A DNA stretch of 64,000 nt from Nostoc sphaeroides (GCF_003443655.1 NZ_CP031941.1:3966501-4030500), one strand, 5' to 3'; counted from the first letter of the stretch, positions 17,660-26,055 are shown. Program-made: numbers and translations. Notes: generated by a model not told the origin, from the sequence alone.

Positions 17660-18223
17660 ATGACTGTGCAGTTATTAAGACGAAAATTCACGGTTGAGCA
17701 ATATCAGAAAATGCTTGAGTCGGGGATTCTCACAGAAGATGACCGAGTGGAATTGATACGGGGAGAGATTATAGAGATGTCGCCTATTGGGACAAAACAC
17801 GCGGCTTGTGTAAATCGCCTGATTAATCTGTTGGTGCAGTTGTTAGGTAAGCGCGTCATAGTTGCGGCTCAAAATCCAGTTGCATTAAACAATAACTCAC
17901 AACCTCAGCCAGATGTAGCATTACTCAAACCCCGTGATGATTTTTACGCCACTGCACACCCCCAACCCCAGGATATTTTTTTATTAATTGAAGTATCTGA
18001 TTCGACTGTGATGTATGACCGGGAAGAGAAAATTCCTTTATATGCAGAAGCAAACATAATTGAAGTTTGGTTAGTAGATATTAACGAGCAAATTGTGGAA
18101 GTTTATCAACAATCAACAGCCGCAGGATATCAGCTTATGCAAAAGTTCGCTGGCGGTCAAAGTTTATCAATTAAAGCCTTAAGCGATGTGAATATTACCG
18201 TCAATGAAATCCTTGGCAGATAA
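17660..18223 (+). CDS. Uma2 family (DUF820) putative restriction-endonuclease-like protein
   Basis: A 187-residue protein of the Uma2/DUF820 family, greatly expanded in cyanobacteria. The N-terminus FTVEQYQKMLESGIL-DDRVELIRGEIIEMSPIG is diagnostic. The PD-(D/E)xK-like core is QPDVALLKP, LLIEVSDST and YDREEKIPLYAEANIIEVWLVD. A nuclease fold is inferred for the family; the biological role is unknown. The gene converges on the WD40 gene with a 2-bp gap. Confidence 0.9.
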   Translation: MTVQLLRRKFTVEQYQKMLESGILTEDDRVELIRGEIIEMSPIGTKHAACVNRLINLLVQLLGKRVIVAAQNPVALNNNSQPQPDVALLKPRDDFYATAHPQPQDIFLLIEVSDSTVMYDREEKIPLYAEANIIEVWLVDINEQIVEVYQQSTAAGYQLMQKFAGGQSLSIKALSDVNITVNEILGR

Positions 18224-18225
18224 AA

Positions 18226-20496
18226 TTACTTCTCCTTTGATTCCTCTCTCATCCCTTCAAGGCGCAAAAAATGCACTCTACCCGATTGTTCTCCTGCCAC
18301 AATTGTCATGCGATCGGGTGTAACTGCACAGCAATTAATGGAACTTTCCCCTATGAAGGTGGCAATGACCTCCCCTGTTGCCAGATTCCAGACTTTCAGG
18401 GTGTTGTCAGAGGAGGCAGAAATCATCTGTTGCCCATTGGGGGTGACGGCAACGGCATTTACTGAGTCACGATGACCTTTGAGGGTGAATAGTTCCTCCC
18501 CTGTTACTAGATTCCAGACTTTCAGGGTGTTGTCACGGGAGGCAGAAATCACCTGTTGCCCATTGGGGGTGACTGCGACTGCATTTACTGAAAAATTATG
18601 ACCATTGAGGGTGAATAGTGCCTCCCCTGTTTCCAGATTCCAGACTTTCAGGGTGTTGTCATCAGATGCGGAAATCACCTGTTGCCCATTGGGGGTGACT
18701 GCGACTGCATTTACTGAAAAATTATGACCAGTCAGGGTAGCAAGTTCCTGACCTGTTAAACGATTCCAGATTTTAAGAGTATTGTCCACTGAACCAGAAA
18801 TCACCTGTTTGCCATCAGGGGTAACAGCTACTGTATTTACTGAAGCAAAATGACCAGTAAGGGTAGCAAGTTCCTGACCTGTTAGACGATTCCAGATTTT
18901 AAGAGTATTGTCCACTGAACCAGAAATCACCTGTTTGCCATCAGGGGTAACAGCCACAGCACGTACTGAGGTACGATGACCTCTTAGAGAAAATAGTTCT
19001 AAACCTGTTGCTAAATGCCAGATTTTGAGGGTCTTGTCATCGGATGCAGAAATTACCCGCTGACCATTGGCAGTGACAGCAATTGCATTTACTGAAGAAT
19101 TATGCTCAGTGAGAGTGAATTGTTGCTCCCCAGTTGCTAAATTCCAGACCTTGAGAGTCTTGTCATTGGATGCGGAAATCACCTGCTGTACATTGGGAAT
19201 GATCGCGACTGCATTCACATAAGAATTATGCCCAATGAGGGTGAATTGTTCCCCCCCTGTTGCCAGATTCCAGACCTTGAGAGTCTTGTCATTGGATGCA
19301 GAAATCACCTGCTGCCCATTGGGGGTGACGGCGACGGCTTTTACCGAGTAACTATGACCTTTGAGGGTGAATAATTCCTCCCCTGTTGCCAGATTCCAGA
19401 CTTTGAGGGTGCTGTCATCAGATGCGGAAATCACCTGCTGCCCATTGGGAGTGACAGCGACAGCATTTACAGAATTACTATGACCTTTGAGGGTGAATTG
19501 TTCCTCCCCTGTTGCCAGATTCCAGACTTTTAGAGAGTCAATTGATCCAGAAATCACCTGTTGCCCATTGGGGGTGACGGCGACGGCATTTACCGAGTAA
19601 CTATGACCTTTGAGGGTGAATTGTTCCTCCCCTGTTGCCAGATTCCAGACTTTCAGGGTGTTGTCATAAGAGGCAGAAATCACCTGTTGCCCATTGGGGG
19701 TGACGGCGACGGCATTTACCGAGTTACTATGACCATTGAGGGTGAATTGTTCCTCCCCTGTTGCCAGATTCCAGACTTTCAGGGTGTTATCATCAGATGC
19801 GGAAATCACCTGTTGCCCATTGGGGGTGACGGCGACGGCATTTACCGAGTTACTATGACCATTGAGGGTGAATTGTTCCTCCCCTGTTGCCAGATTCCAG
19901 ACTTTCAGGGTGTTATCATCAGATGCGGAAATCACTTGTTGCCCATTGGGGGTGACGGCGACGGCATTTACCGAGCTACTATGACCATTGAGGGTGCGGA
20001 GTAAGCGTCCTCCTGATGGGGTTAAGCTAGGGGTTAAGGTACACAGCCAAGGGGTAGTTGTCCTTTGCCTTATTTGTACCAATAATGCCTGAATTTCCTC
20101 TGGCATTTTCTGATTTAGTAACCGTCCGTGCAATTGACTCGCTAATTGTTGCTTATCTGTTACTAAAATATGTGCTGACAGTCTTAATGCTCCTTGAACC
20201 AATTTGAGACTTTTGACTTTTTCAGAGTTATATTCTGAGTAATTTAATGTCTCTTCACCATCAATCAAATCATAATCGTCAATTAGCGGCTGCACCCCAA
20301 ACTCAGGATAGTTAATCTTGGCAGTGATGAAATCAAAATCAGTCAGAGTTTTGTAATACTTTTCTAAATTTCCCGACTTTACCAAGCTTGGCGCTAAACT
20401 ACCCAAGTAAGCACGTTGAAAGGCAGGATTTTGTGCCGCTAATTTGTCAGCAAATTCTCCCATTTCACGCCATCTTCCCGATAAGGTAGTCTGCAA
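18226..20496 (-). CDS. WD40 protein with 14 blades, C-terminal half of a split NACHT/STAND gene
   Basis: A 756-residue protein. Residues about 12-165 form a helical linker (EFADKLAAQNPAFQRAYLGSLAPSLV...LTDFDFI...LIDDYDLID), typical of the region between NTPase and propeller in Nostoc STAND proteins. Then come 13 clear WD40 blades and one degenerate one (GESSINCCAVTPDRMTIVAGEQSGRVHFL), enough for two seven-bladed propellers. Many blades are almost identical (SVNAVAVTPNGQQVISAS), a sign of recent repeat homogenisation. The frame overlaps the upstream NTPase gene by 32 bp. The best independent start is Met12, whose ATG lies one base after the upstream TGA; the annotated upstream ATG is at 20496. 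It is either translationally coupled or was separated by a frameshift. Confidence 0.9.
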   Translation of the reverse strand: MQTTLSGRWREMGEFADKLAAQNPAFQRAYLGSLAPSLVKSGNLEKYYKTLTDFDFITAKINYPEFGVQPLIDDYDLIDGEETLNYSEYNSEKVKSLKLVQGALRLSAHILVTDKQQLASQLHGRLLNQKMPEEIQALLVQIRQRTTTPWLCTLTPSLTPSGGRLLRTLNGHSSSVNAVAVTPNGQQVISASDDNTLKVWNLATGEEQFTLNGHSNSVNAVAVTPNGQQVISASDDNTLKVWNLATGEEQFTLNGHSNSVNAVAVTPNGQQVISASYDNTLKVWNLATGEEQFTLKGHSYSVNAVAVTPNGQQVISGSIDSLKVWNLATGEEQFTLKGHSNSVNAVAVTPNGQQVISASDDSTLKVWNLATGEELFTLKGHSYSVKAVAVTPNGQQVISASNDKTLKVWNLATGGEQFTLIGHNSYVNAVAIIPNVQQVISASNDKTLKVWNLATGEQQFTLTEHNSSVNAIAVTANGQRVISASDDKTLKIWHLATGLELFSLRGHRTSVRAVAVTPDGKQVISGSVDNTLKIWNRLTGQELATLTGHFASVNTVAVTPDGKQVISGSVDNTLKIWNRLTGQELATLTGHNFSVNAVAVTPNGQQVISASDDNTLKVWNLETGEALFTLNGHNFSVNAVAVTPNGQQVISASRDNTLKVWNLVTGEELFTLKGHRDSVNAVAVTPNGQQMISASSDNTLKVWNLATGEVIATFIGESSINCCAVTPDRMTIVAGEQSGRVHFLRLEGMREESKEK

Positions 20497-22030
20497 TGCG
20501 TTGATTAACCTCTTGAAATAGCTTCCGTTTGGAATCCAAAACCCGTTTTGCTTTCAAAAAGTCTAAAAAACTAGCGTGATAAATGCTATAGCAGATTTCT
20601 CCTTTGATATCCTGCTGCTTCAAATATTCAACCCACTCTTCTAAAACTGATTGCACATCATCTTCATCCTGTTTGGCAATATCTGCTATCATCTTCCAGG
20701 TAATTGGTGTGCCAATCTCCACTAAAATAAACAGGATAAATACTTTTACTTCTTGGGGCTTTGCATCCATCCCCATACGTCCCCAATGAACTTGATAATA
20801 GTCCTGAAGACCATTGGGTAATTGCATTAACTTCAGGTCTTTATAGTCACCTTTAGCAATTCCTGGCAAGACATAGCGCAGGTACATAAAATTATTTTCA
20901 CTCTTGGTTGCTACCTGCTCAACAAAATCATTATCATCAATTTTGCCGTCTTTAATCCATCGTCTAAGTGCCTTATGATGGTCTTCATCGTAATTCAAAA
21001 AGAACCTAATATACTGTTTGATATCTTCACGGCTCAAATTAACATAGTCATTTGCCCTTAAATCTAGCTCCTCCATCGTCACATCTGGTGCAGACAAGCG
21101 TTTTTTATCTATAGTATATGGTCGTCTAGTCAGCATAAAATAGACACGTTCTGGTAGCGCCGTTGGTAAATCTAAAAGATTACCCCCAGCTTCTTGCTCC
21201 ACTTCATCCAAAGCATCAACTACAATTACCAGACGTTCACTAACAGGAATTTTCTTACTAACTTGTTCTAGTAAATCAGCTAAATTAGCCTTCTCGACAT
21301 TCTGCAACTGGTAACGCTTACTTAATTGCTTGCGAATACTTTCAAGAAATAGCTCCGTTCGATTGCTACTAGTTTGGCGAATATTAAAATAGCATGGTGA
21401 TTTATGATCCCAGACATATTTAGCAGCAATGGTACTCTTCCCCATCCCCGCATCACCCACTACTGTAAAATAACCACTGCGATTTTTATTGCAAAATTGC
21501 TTAAATGCGTCAAAAACAAACTGACGACCACAAAACGAGCGAATTTTTTCTTTAATTAATGACTTAAATTCTGTTGGATACTCATCTAAATTCCATTCAG
21601 GGAAAGGTTCAAACTCTGTTGATTTACTTCTTTTAGCAACCTTAATAAATATTTCCCCAAACTCCTCTAACTCTGCTCGCAGTTCAATTCTCATCAATCG
21701 GATATCAAATTCTGAATCTTTCCCCTGCAAAAACTTTTCTACTACCTTGTAGAAACCCAAAGGATCCTTTGAAGTATAAGCACTCCAAAAAGCATTTTTA
21801 ATTTCTCTTTCTCGAAAAAGATTCAGCAGTACTTCCTGCTTATCCACACCATACTCAATTAAAGAATAAACATAAACACCATCAACATCTTTAGGCGGTT
21901 GTACTGGGTCAAAATTGAATTTTTTTAAAGTTCTAACTACAGTTTCATTGCGTTGAGCTTGATTAATAACTAGAGAAGCCGCAGGTTTAGCAATACTTTT
22001 AAGTGCATTAACTACAGGGTCAATATTCAT
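20465..22030 (-). CDS. NACHT/STAND NTPase with N-terminal helical domain
   Basis: A 521-residue protein. Residues 1-150 form an N-terminal domain (ETVVRTLKKFNFDPVQPP...VDGVYVYSLIEYGV...LFREREIKNAFW) resembling the helical domains found at the N-terminus of cyanobacterial NACHT proteins. The NTPase follows, with FCGRQFVFDAF, Walker A GDAGMGKS, Walker B LVIVVDALDE and LTRRPY. The C-terminal helical part ends ADYLIGKMA. In the standard architecture the chain continues into a linker and WD40 sensor, and here exactly that continuation lies in the next frame (18226-20496). Proteins of this design act as ligand-sensing switches and several classes are antiphage; a defence role here is an inference. 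Confidence 0.85.
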   Translation of the reverse strand: MNIDPVVNALKSIAKPAASLVINQAQRNETVVRTLKKFNFDPVQPPKDVDGVYVYSLIEYGVDKQEVLLNLFREREIKNAFWSAYTSKDPLGFYKVVEKFLQGKDSEFDIRLMRIELRAELEEFGEIFIKVAKRSKSTEFEPFPEWNLDEYPTEFKSLIKEKIRSFCGRQFVFDAFKQFCNKNRSGYFTVVGDAGMGKSTIAAKYVWDHKSPCYFNIRQTSSNRTELFLESIRKQLSKRYQLQNVEKANLADLLEQVSKKIPVSERLVIVVDALDEVEQEAGGNLLDLPTALPERVYFMLTRRPYTIDKKRLSAPDVTMEELDLRANDYVNLSREDIKQYIRFFLNYDEDHHKALRRWIKDGKIDDNDFVEQVATKSENNFMYLRYVLPGIAKGDYKDLKLMQLPNGLQDYYQVHWGRMGMDAKPQEVKVFILFILVEIGTPITWKMIADIAKQDEDDVQSVLEEWVEYLKQQDIKGEICYSIYHASFLDFLKAKRVLDSKRKLFQEVNQRIADYLIGKMA

Positions 22031-22269
22031 CTTTGCTAACAGTAGAAATAATTTTTACACCTGTAACATATCCTAACGACAGATGACAAAATTAAGCAAA
22101 GACACACAAATAGCGATACCTTTAATAAGCTGCACCAACACACCCTCTCAAACTCTTCCTCCGCGCCCGGTTATTGAGCGAAGTCGAAATACTGCGCCTC
22201 TGCGGTTCGATTCTCAAACTCATTGCCAAAGCGCGTAGACGTAGCCCTTCGTAGATATTGCCTAGCTAT
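22031..22269. other. Non-coding region upstream of the NACHT gene
   Basis: Contains dispersed repeat fragments (ATTGAGCGAAGTCGAAATAC, CTGCGCCTCTGCGGTTCGA, GTAGACGTAGCCCTTCGTAG) common in Nostoc-type genomes. No gene is visible. The promoter of the NACHT gene must lie here, but no convincing boxes stand out. Confidence 0.5.
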
Positions 22270-22541
22270 TTCGAGTTCCAAAGCTCGACTTTGACCTTCC
22301 GAGGCTCAACTTTCACCTTCTGAGGCTCAACTTTCACCCTCAGAGGCTCAACTTTCACCTTCTGAGGCTCAACGTTGACCTTCTGAGGCTCAACTTTGAC
22401 CTTCTGAGGCTCAACTTTCACCCTCAGAGGCTCGACTTTCACCTTCTGAGGCTCAACGTTGACCTTCTGAGGCTCGACATTGACCTTCTGAGGCTCAACT
22501 TTCACCCTCAGAGGCTCGACATTGACCTTCTGAGGCTCAAC
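22270..22541. repeat. 21-bp tandem repeat array, about 12-13 copies, with 84-bp higher-order period
   Basis: The unit is GAGGCTCAACTTTCACCTTC plus T, with variation at a few positions. The junction variant CCCTCAGAGGCTC occurs at units 3, 7 and 11, that is every fourth unit, so an 84-bp block has been duplicated as a whole. On the minus strand the array reads as a KVKVEPQ heptad, which I take as a by-product and not a protein. The unit differs from the 21-bp array at 12.4 kb. Confidence 0.93.
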
Positions 22542-22668
22542 TGCGGCAATATTAACTTTGCAACCATATCAACAAGTAGAAACCCCATATATGCTTGGAC
22601 ACTAAAGATAGCCATCTATGGTATAGAAATGTATAGAATCTTGTAAAGATATAAAATATAGTTGTTAA

Positions 22669-23394
22669 ATGCACACATTTGTAGCTTCTTCCTCAATGCA
22701 GCTGTCTGTACCACCAAATCACTTTCAGCCCATGAAGATTGTCGCACTGGGGGACAGCTTAATTTATGGATTCGGCGACCCGGAAAAAGGAGGCTGGATT
22801 GAGCAACTACGGCGATGGTGGATGTTGCCGGATAGTGCGGGTCATGTTCTTTATAATTTAGGCGTAAGAGGCGATCGCACGCAACAAGTAGCCCAAAGGC
22901 TAGAAGTTGAATTCCGCCACCGGGGTGAACTACGAAACCGTGTTCCTGACTTGATTATTTTATCAGTAGGCGTAAATGACTCAGCGCGGTTGGCGCGTCC
23001 CGATGGCCGAAGTTACACAGATTTTGCATTGTTTGAAAAGGAAATTGCAACTCTTTTAGATTTAGCACAGCAACTATGTCCTGTGTTATTTGTGGGCATG
23101 GTGCCAGTGGATGAAGCCAAGATGCCATTTTTAGATTGTTTTTACTATAATCATACCGATCAGTATCGCTACAAAGAAGCAACTCGCATTGCTTGTACTA
23201 AACGGCAGATTCCCTATTTAGATATTTTTGAGCAATGGATGGAACGTGGTGAAAATTGGCGGCTTAAACGCTTGAGTGAAGATGGTCTACATCCCAATAC
23301 ACTAGGTTATCAAGCTTTGCTAGAAGATGTGATCAATTGGGATGCTATAGCAACTTACCATTCTAAATTTGATTACCAGCTTGAGCGATCGTAA
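22669..23394 (+). CDS. SGNH/GDSL-family hydrolase
   Basis: A 241-residue SGNH hydrolase. Block I is VALGDSLIYGFGD with nucleophile Ser30, block II the Gly in NLGVRGD, block III SVGVND, and block V DGLHPNTLGY with the catalytic Asp-His pair. Family members are esterases, lipases or acyl transferases. The first 21 residues (before MKIVALGDS) are unconserved, so the true start may be the ATG at 22732. No signal peptide is evident. Confidence 0.9.
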   Translation: MHTFVASSSMQLSVPPNHFQPMKIVALGDSLIYGFGDPEKGGWIEQLRRWWMLPDSAGHVLYNLGVRGDRTQQVAQRLEVEFRHRGELRNRVPDLIILSVGVNDSARLARPDGRSYTDFALFEKEIATLLDLAQQLCPVLFVGMVPVDEAKMPFLDCFYYNHTDQYRYKEATRIACTKRQIPYLDIFEQWMERGENWRLKRLSEDGLHPNTLGYQALLEDVINWDAIATYHSKFDYQLERS

Positions 23395-23523
23395 TAATAT
23401 ATATGTGTTGGTGCTTTGGAGCTAATCTAATATTCTCGTATCTCCCATCCTTGCAAAAAGCACTACAATAGTGCTGAATTTTTAAATCCATCTTTTCCCT
23501 ATTTTTTATTCAGCACTCTTAAC

Positions 23524-23582
23524 AGACGCGATTAATCGCGTCTCTACTCAATACTCCTGTACAGACGCGATTAATCGCGTCT
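23524..23582. repeat. Two copies of the dispersed 20-bp palindrome
   Basis: AGACGCGATTAATCGCGTCT at 23524-23543 and 23563-23582. The sequence is its own reverse complement and occurs at about ten sites in the window, always between genes. Confidence 0.95.
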
Positions 23583-23601
23583 CTCCTAACTCCTAACTTC
23601 T

Positions 23602-24036
23602 ATGACACCAACATTATTTGGTCGTTGGCAAACTCGATTATTATTACTTGCAACGGTGGGCGTACTTGTATCTTTGCCTTTTGCAATGGGTTGGATTGGT
23701 TCTAGTCCTAACTCGGTTTATTTTTGGATACTTGGTTATGTCGCGTTCTTTGGCTTAGGTTGGGATATGCTTTATAACTATCTCCAAAAATTCCGATGGG
23801 ATCGGGATTGGCCCGCAGCCTATCAACTCTTAGCTGGTATATGGGAATTAGTCTTTGTGTTCTGCGGAGTAAAACTATTTGGCTTTTTACCAATACCTTT
23901 ACCTAAAGAAGAACTACCGTTAGCAGTTTTTTTATTGCACTATACCGTCGTGTGGCTAGCGGTTTTTATTAGTTCACAAAGCCTGATGCGAATTATCTTT
24001 CCCCGTTGGCGTTTCCGGGGTGGTGAGTGGTTGTGA
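23602..24036 (+). CDS. Conserved-looking membrane protein, function unknown
   Basis: A 144-residue protein with four hydrophobic segments (about 12-30, 40-58, 75-96, 108-130) and a positively charged C-terminus (PRWRFRGGEW). The segment WDMLYNYLQKFRWDRDWPAAYQLLAGIWE is distinctive and resembles hypothetical membrane proteins of cyanobacteria. I do not recognise a function. Confidence 0.7.
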   Translation: MTPTLFGRWQTRLLLLATVGVLVSLPFAMGWIGSSPNSVYFWILGYVAFFGLGWDMLYNYLQKFRWDRDWPAAYQLLAGIWELVFVFCGVKLFGFLPIPLPKEELPLAVFLLHYTVVWLAVFISSQSLMRIIFPRWRFRGGEWL

Positions 24037-24284
24037 TATCGTGTCCGCTTGTTATACCGATTCTGTATGAAGAGGCGCTAAAGCATATTTAAGTATAACA
24101 ATAATTGACATTACAACAAAGCACAAATTAACCTTGGCTGTATCTAACAAGCTTGATATTTTCCAGTCTTTTAAAGAATTCTCTTAAAGAAACCAGATAG
24201 TTAATTTTATAGTATAGCTTGTATTGATTGCCTCATGAGGCTTCTAGCGATCGCTCTCCCGGAGAGTGACAGAAGAGGGATAAG

Positions 24285-24484
24285 CAACCGCTAGTAATTG
24301 GTGAGATTGTCGCCGGAATTATGCTCGGCCCATCTTTATTTGGTTTAGTTGCTCCCGATGTAGCAGTTTCCTTGTTTCCAGTCGTTCTTCCTTGCTGATT
24401 ACCCGCCGTTACAGCCAAGTCACCGCTCACCTTGCCTCTATACTTCCTGAAGTTAGTAGTCAAGAGCCAACATTGAGGAGTTGA
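24285..24484 (+). pseudogene. Remnant of a CPA2-type Na+/H+ antiporter gene
   Basis: The translation from 24285 gives QPLVIGEIVAGIMLGPSLFG and then LVAPDVAVSLFP before a TGA at 24396. This is the highly conserved first-helix region of KefB/NapA-type cation/proton antiporters, normally followed by more than 350 residues. A second frame, 24404-24484, gives RRYSQVTAHLASILPEVSSQ up to a stop and could be the remains of the same gene's C-terminus. No start codon and no middle part are present. This looks like a large internal deletion. Confidence 0.7.
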
Positions 24485-24489
24485 AATTC

Positions 24490-24995
24490 ATGAATCATTT
24501 CAACCTCAAATCTTTAATTTTTTACGGAGTAGCAATAAGTTCAGTGCTAGTGTTGTTTAAAACTGTAACCGTTTACGGGGAAAACAATCTCAAGGCTCCT
24601 CCTGCAATTAACGGTCGGTATCGTCTAACCTTGTCAGAGAATTTGCCTAATTGGGAAAAATCGGATACTCTAAAGTTAAACATTCAGCAATCGGGTATTT
24701 ACTTAAATGCCTCTGTATTACGGGCAAACCCTAACGCCGACACTGACGAAAAGCACTCTCTGGCAGGCATCTTCCGAAATCAACAATTAAATTTATCTGG
24801 AAAAGTTGGTAAATCAATCCTTTGTAATATTCCTCACCCCCAATTTGTAATATTCCTCACCCCCAAAATGATCCTCTAACCGCAGTTACAATTCAAATGC
24901 AACTTGTGGATAAAGCTAATATGACAGGTCAATTAACCGTAAAGGGCGTTCCACAAACTCTGAAATTTACTGCTGTGTCCGAAAAAGCTAATTGA
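24490..24995 (+). pseudogene. Secreted-protein gene broken by a 23-bp tandem duplication
   Basis: From ATG 24490 the frame encodes a signal-peptide-like start (MNHFNLKSLIFYGVAISSVLVLF) and then APPAINGRYRLTLSENLPNWE..., stopping at 24879. Removing one copy of the 23-bp direct repeat at 24821-24866 restores a frame that continues NDPLTAVTIQMQLVDKANMT and on to a TGA at 24995, 160 residues in total. The present product of 129 residues has an aberrant tail. I do not recognise the family; it looks like a periplasmic or lipid-modified small beta-sheet protein. Confidence 0.75.
24821..24866. repeat. Perfect 23-bp tandem duplication
   Basis: Two identical copies beginning TTTGTAATATTCCTCACCCC, at 24821-24843 and 24844-24866. 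The length is not a multiple of three, so it shifts the reading frame of the surrounding gene. Confidence 0.97.
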
Positions 24996-25035
24996 ATTGG
25001 GAAGTGGATAAAAACGCGATTCATCGCCTTTGTAG

Positions 25036-25150
25036 AGACGCGATTCATCGCGTCTACAGTATTCATCGCGTCTACAGGATTCATCGCGTCTACAGTATTC
25101 ATCGCGTCTACAGGATTCATCGCCTCTACAGGATTCATCGCGTCTTTGGG
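25036..25150. repeat. 18-bp tandem repeat array derived from the dispersed palindrome
   Basis: Six 18-bp units ATTCATCGCGTCTACAGT/G run from 25043 to 25150. The array starts inside a copy of the dispersed palindrome (variant AGACGCGATTCATCGCGTCT, 25036-25055), and its unit is the right arm of that palindrome plus flank. Confidence 0.93.
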
Positions 25151-25166
25151 ATTGTGAGCGCATTGT

Positions 25167-26024
25167 ATGTGTTTTATGGAGCAGATAAAAAGAATGAATC
25201 AGGTAAAGACTAGGCAATTTTGCCAATGGCGCAAGCAGCTATTTAGCATCAGTATATTAAGTTTTTATGCAGCGATCGCCCTCGAAACTTGCACTACTGC
25301 TGCTACACCAGTGGCAAAGCTAGAAAATTGGCGTTTTTCCCCAAAAACACAGCAACTCGAAATCACCCTCTCAGCAGGCACAACCCCCCGTTATTTCTAC
25401 CTGGCACAACCCTCTCGTCTGGTTGTAGATATACCGAATACTAAGTTGGGCAAAGTTACCACACAACAAAATTATTCTGGATCAATCAAAAGCATTCGCG
25501 TTTCTCAACTGAATGCAAATGATACACGCATTGTCCTAGATTTAGCACCAGGGACTGTTTTAAATCCCAAACAGATACAACTGCAACCCGTTTCCCGAAA
25601 AAACTTCACTCGCTGGGTATTACGTTCGGTTATTTCTGGTAAAACTACTGCCGTGAAACCAGCGAACTCCCCACCTTCACCCAAGAAACAACCTCAAACA
25701 CCCAAAAAGCCGCCTACTAACCTACCCGTAACCACTAATAATCTAAAAGCACCCTTACTCACAGTTCCGCCTATATCAAATAACCTGCCCTCAACAATTA
25801 CTAATAGCTCAGGGCAGCCTTTTGTCACTGTACCTCCCCTAACTCCTAATACATCCTCTCAACAACCTGCTTTAATTCTTCCCCCTCCGTCTTTCCCAAA
25901 TAAACCCGGTAACTTGAATAGCATTCCTTCTTTCGGTATGTCACAATTTCCAGTTCCAAACATTCCCAATGTTCCCAATCCCCAGGTAATCGAGTTTGGT
26001 CAACCCCTTCCTAAAAATAGGTAG
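25167..26024 (+). CDS. AMIN-domain envelope protein
   Basis: A 285-residue protein (276 if it starts at ATG 25194, which I prefer, as MNQVKTRQFCQWRKQLFSIS gives a normal signal peptide). Residues about 45-150 form one AMIN domain: LENWRFSPKTQQLEITLSAG, YFYLAQPSRLVVDIPNTKLG, SIKSIRVSQLNANDTRIVLDL. The remainder is proline- and asparagine-rich linker (PPSPKKQPQTPKKPP) with no catalytic domain. AMIN domains bind peptidoglycan or outer-membrane secretins; this protein lacks the amidase or secretin part. It is probably exported to the periplasm. Confidence 0.82.
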   Translation: MCFMEQIKRMNQVKTRQFCQWRKQLFSISILSFYAAIALETCTTAATPVAKLENWRFSPKTQQLEITLSAGTTPRYFYLAQPSRLVVDIPNTKLGKVTTQQNYSGSIKSIRVSQLNANDTRIVLDLAPGTVLNPKQIQLQPVSRKNFTRWVLRSVISGKTTAVKPANSPPSPKKQPQTPKKPPTNLPVTTNNLKAPLLTVPPISNNLPSTITNSSGQPFVTVPPLTPNTSSQQPALILPPPSFPNKPGNLNSIPSFGMSQFPVPNIPNVPNPQVIEFGQPLPKNR

Positions 26025-26035
26025 GGAGTGGGTAG

Positions 26036-26055
26036 AGACGCGATTAATCGCGTCT
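26036..26055. repeat. Dispersed 20-bp palindrome
   Basis: One copy of AGACGCGATTAATCGCGTCT in the convergent gap between the AMIN and DUF3172 genes, where it could also act as a weak terminator hairpin. Confidence 0.95.

Noticed and set aside
19561..20004. Plus-strand frame antisense to the WD40 gene (PCCQIPDFQGV repeat)
   Set aside because: Complement of the highly repetitive WD40 coding sequence; no independent support.
22266..22505. Minus-strand frame KVKVEPQ repeat
   Set aside because: Same reasoning: a by-product of the second 21-bp array.
25036..25150. Possible CRISPR array
   Set aside because: Units of 18 bp follow each other directly without variable spacers. The 21-bp arrays fail the same test. 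No cas genes are present.
24929..25226. Several overlapping frames with MNPVDA, IHRVYR or RRDESC repeats
   Set aside because: All are readouts of the 18-bp array; none has an independent start or conserved part.
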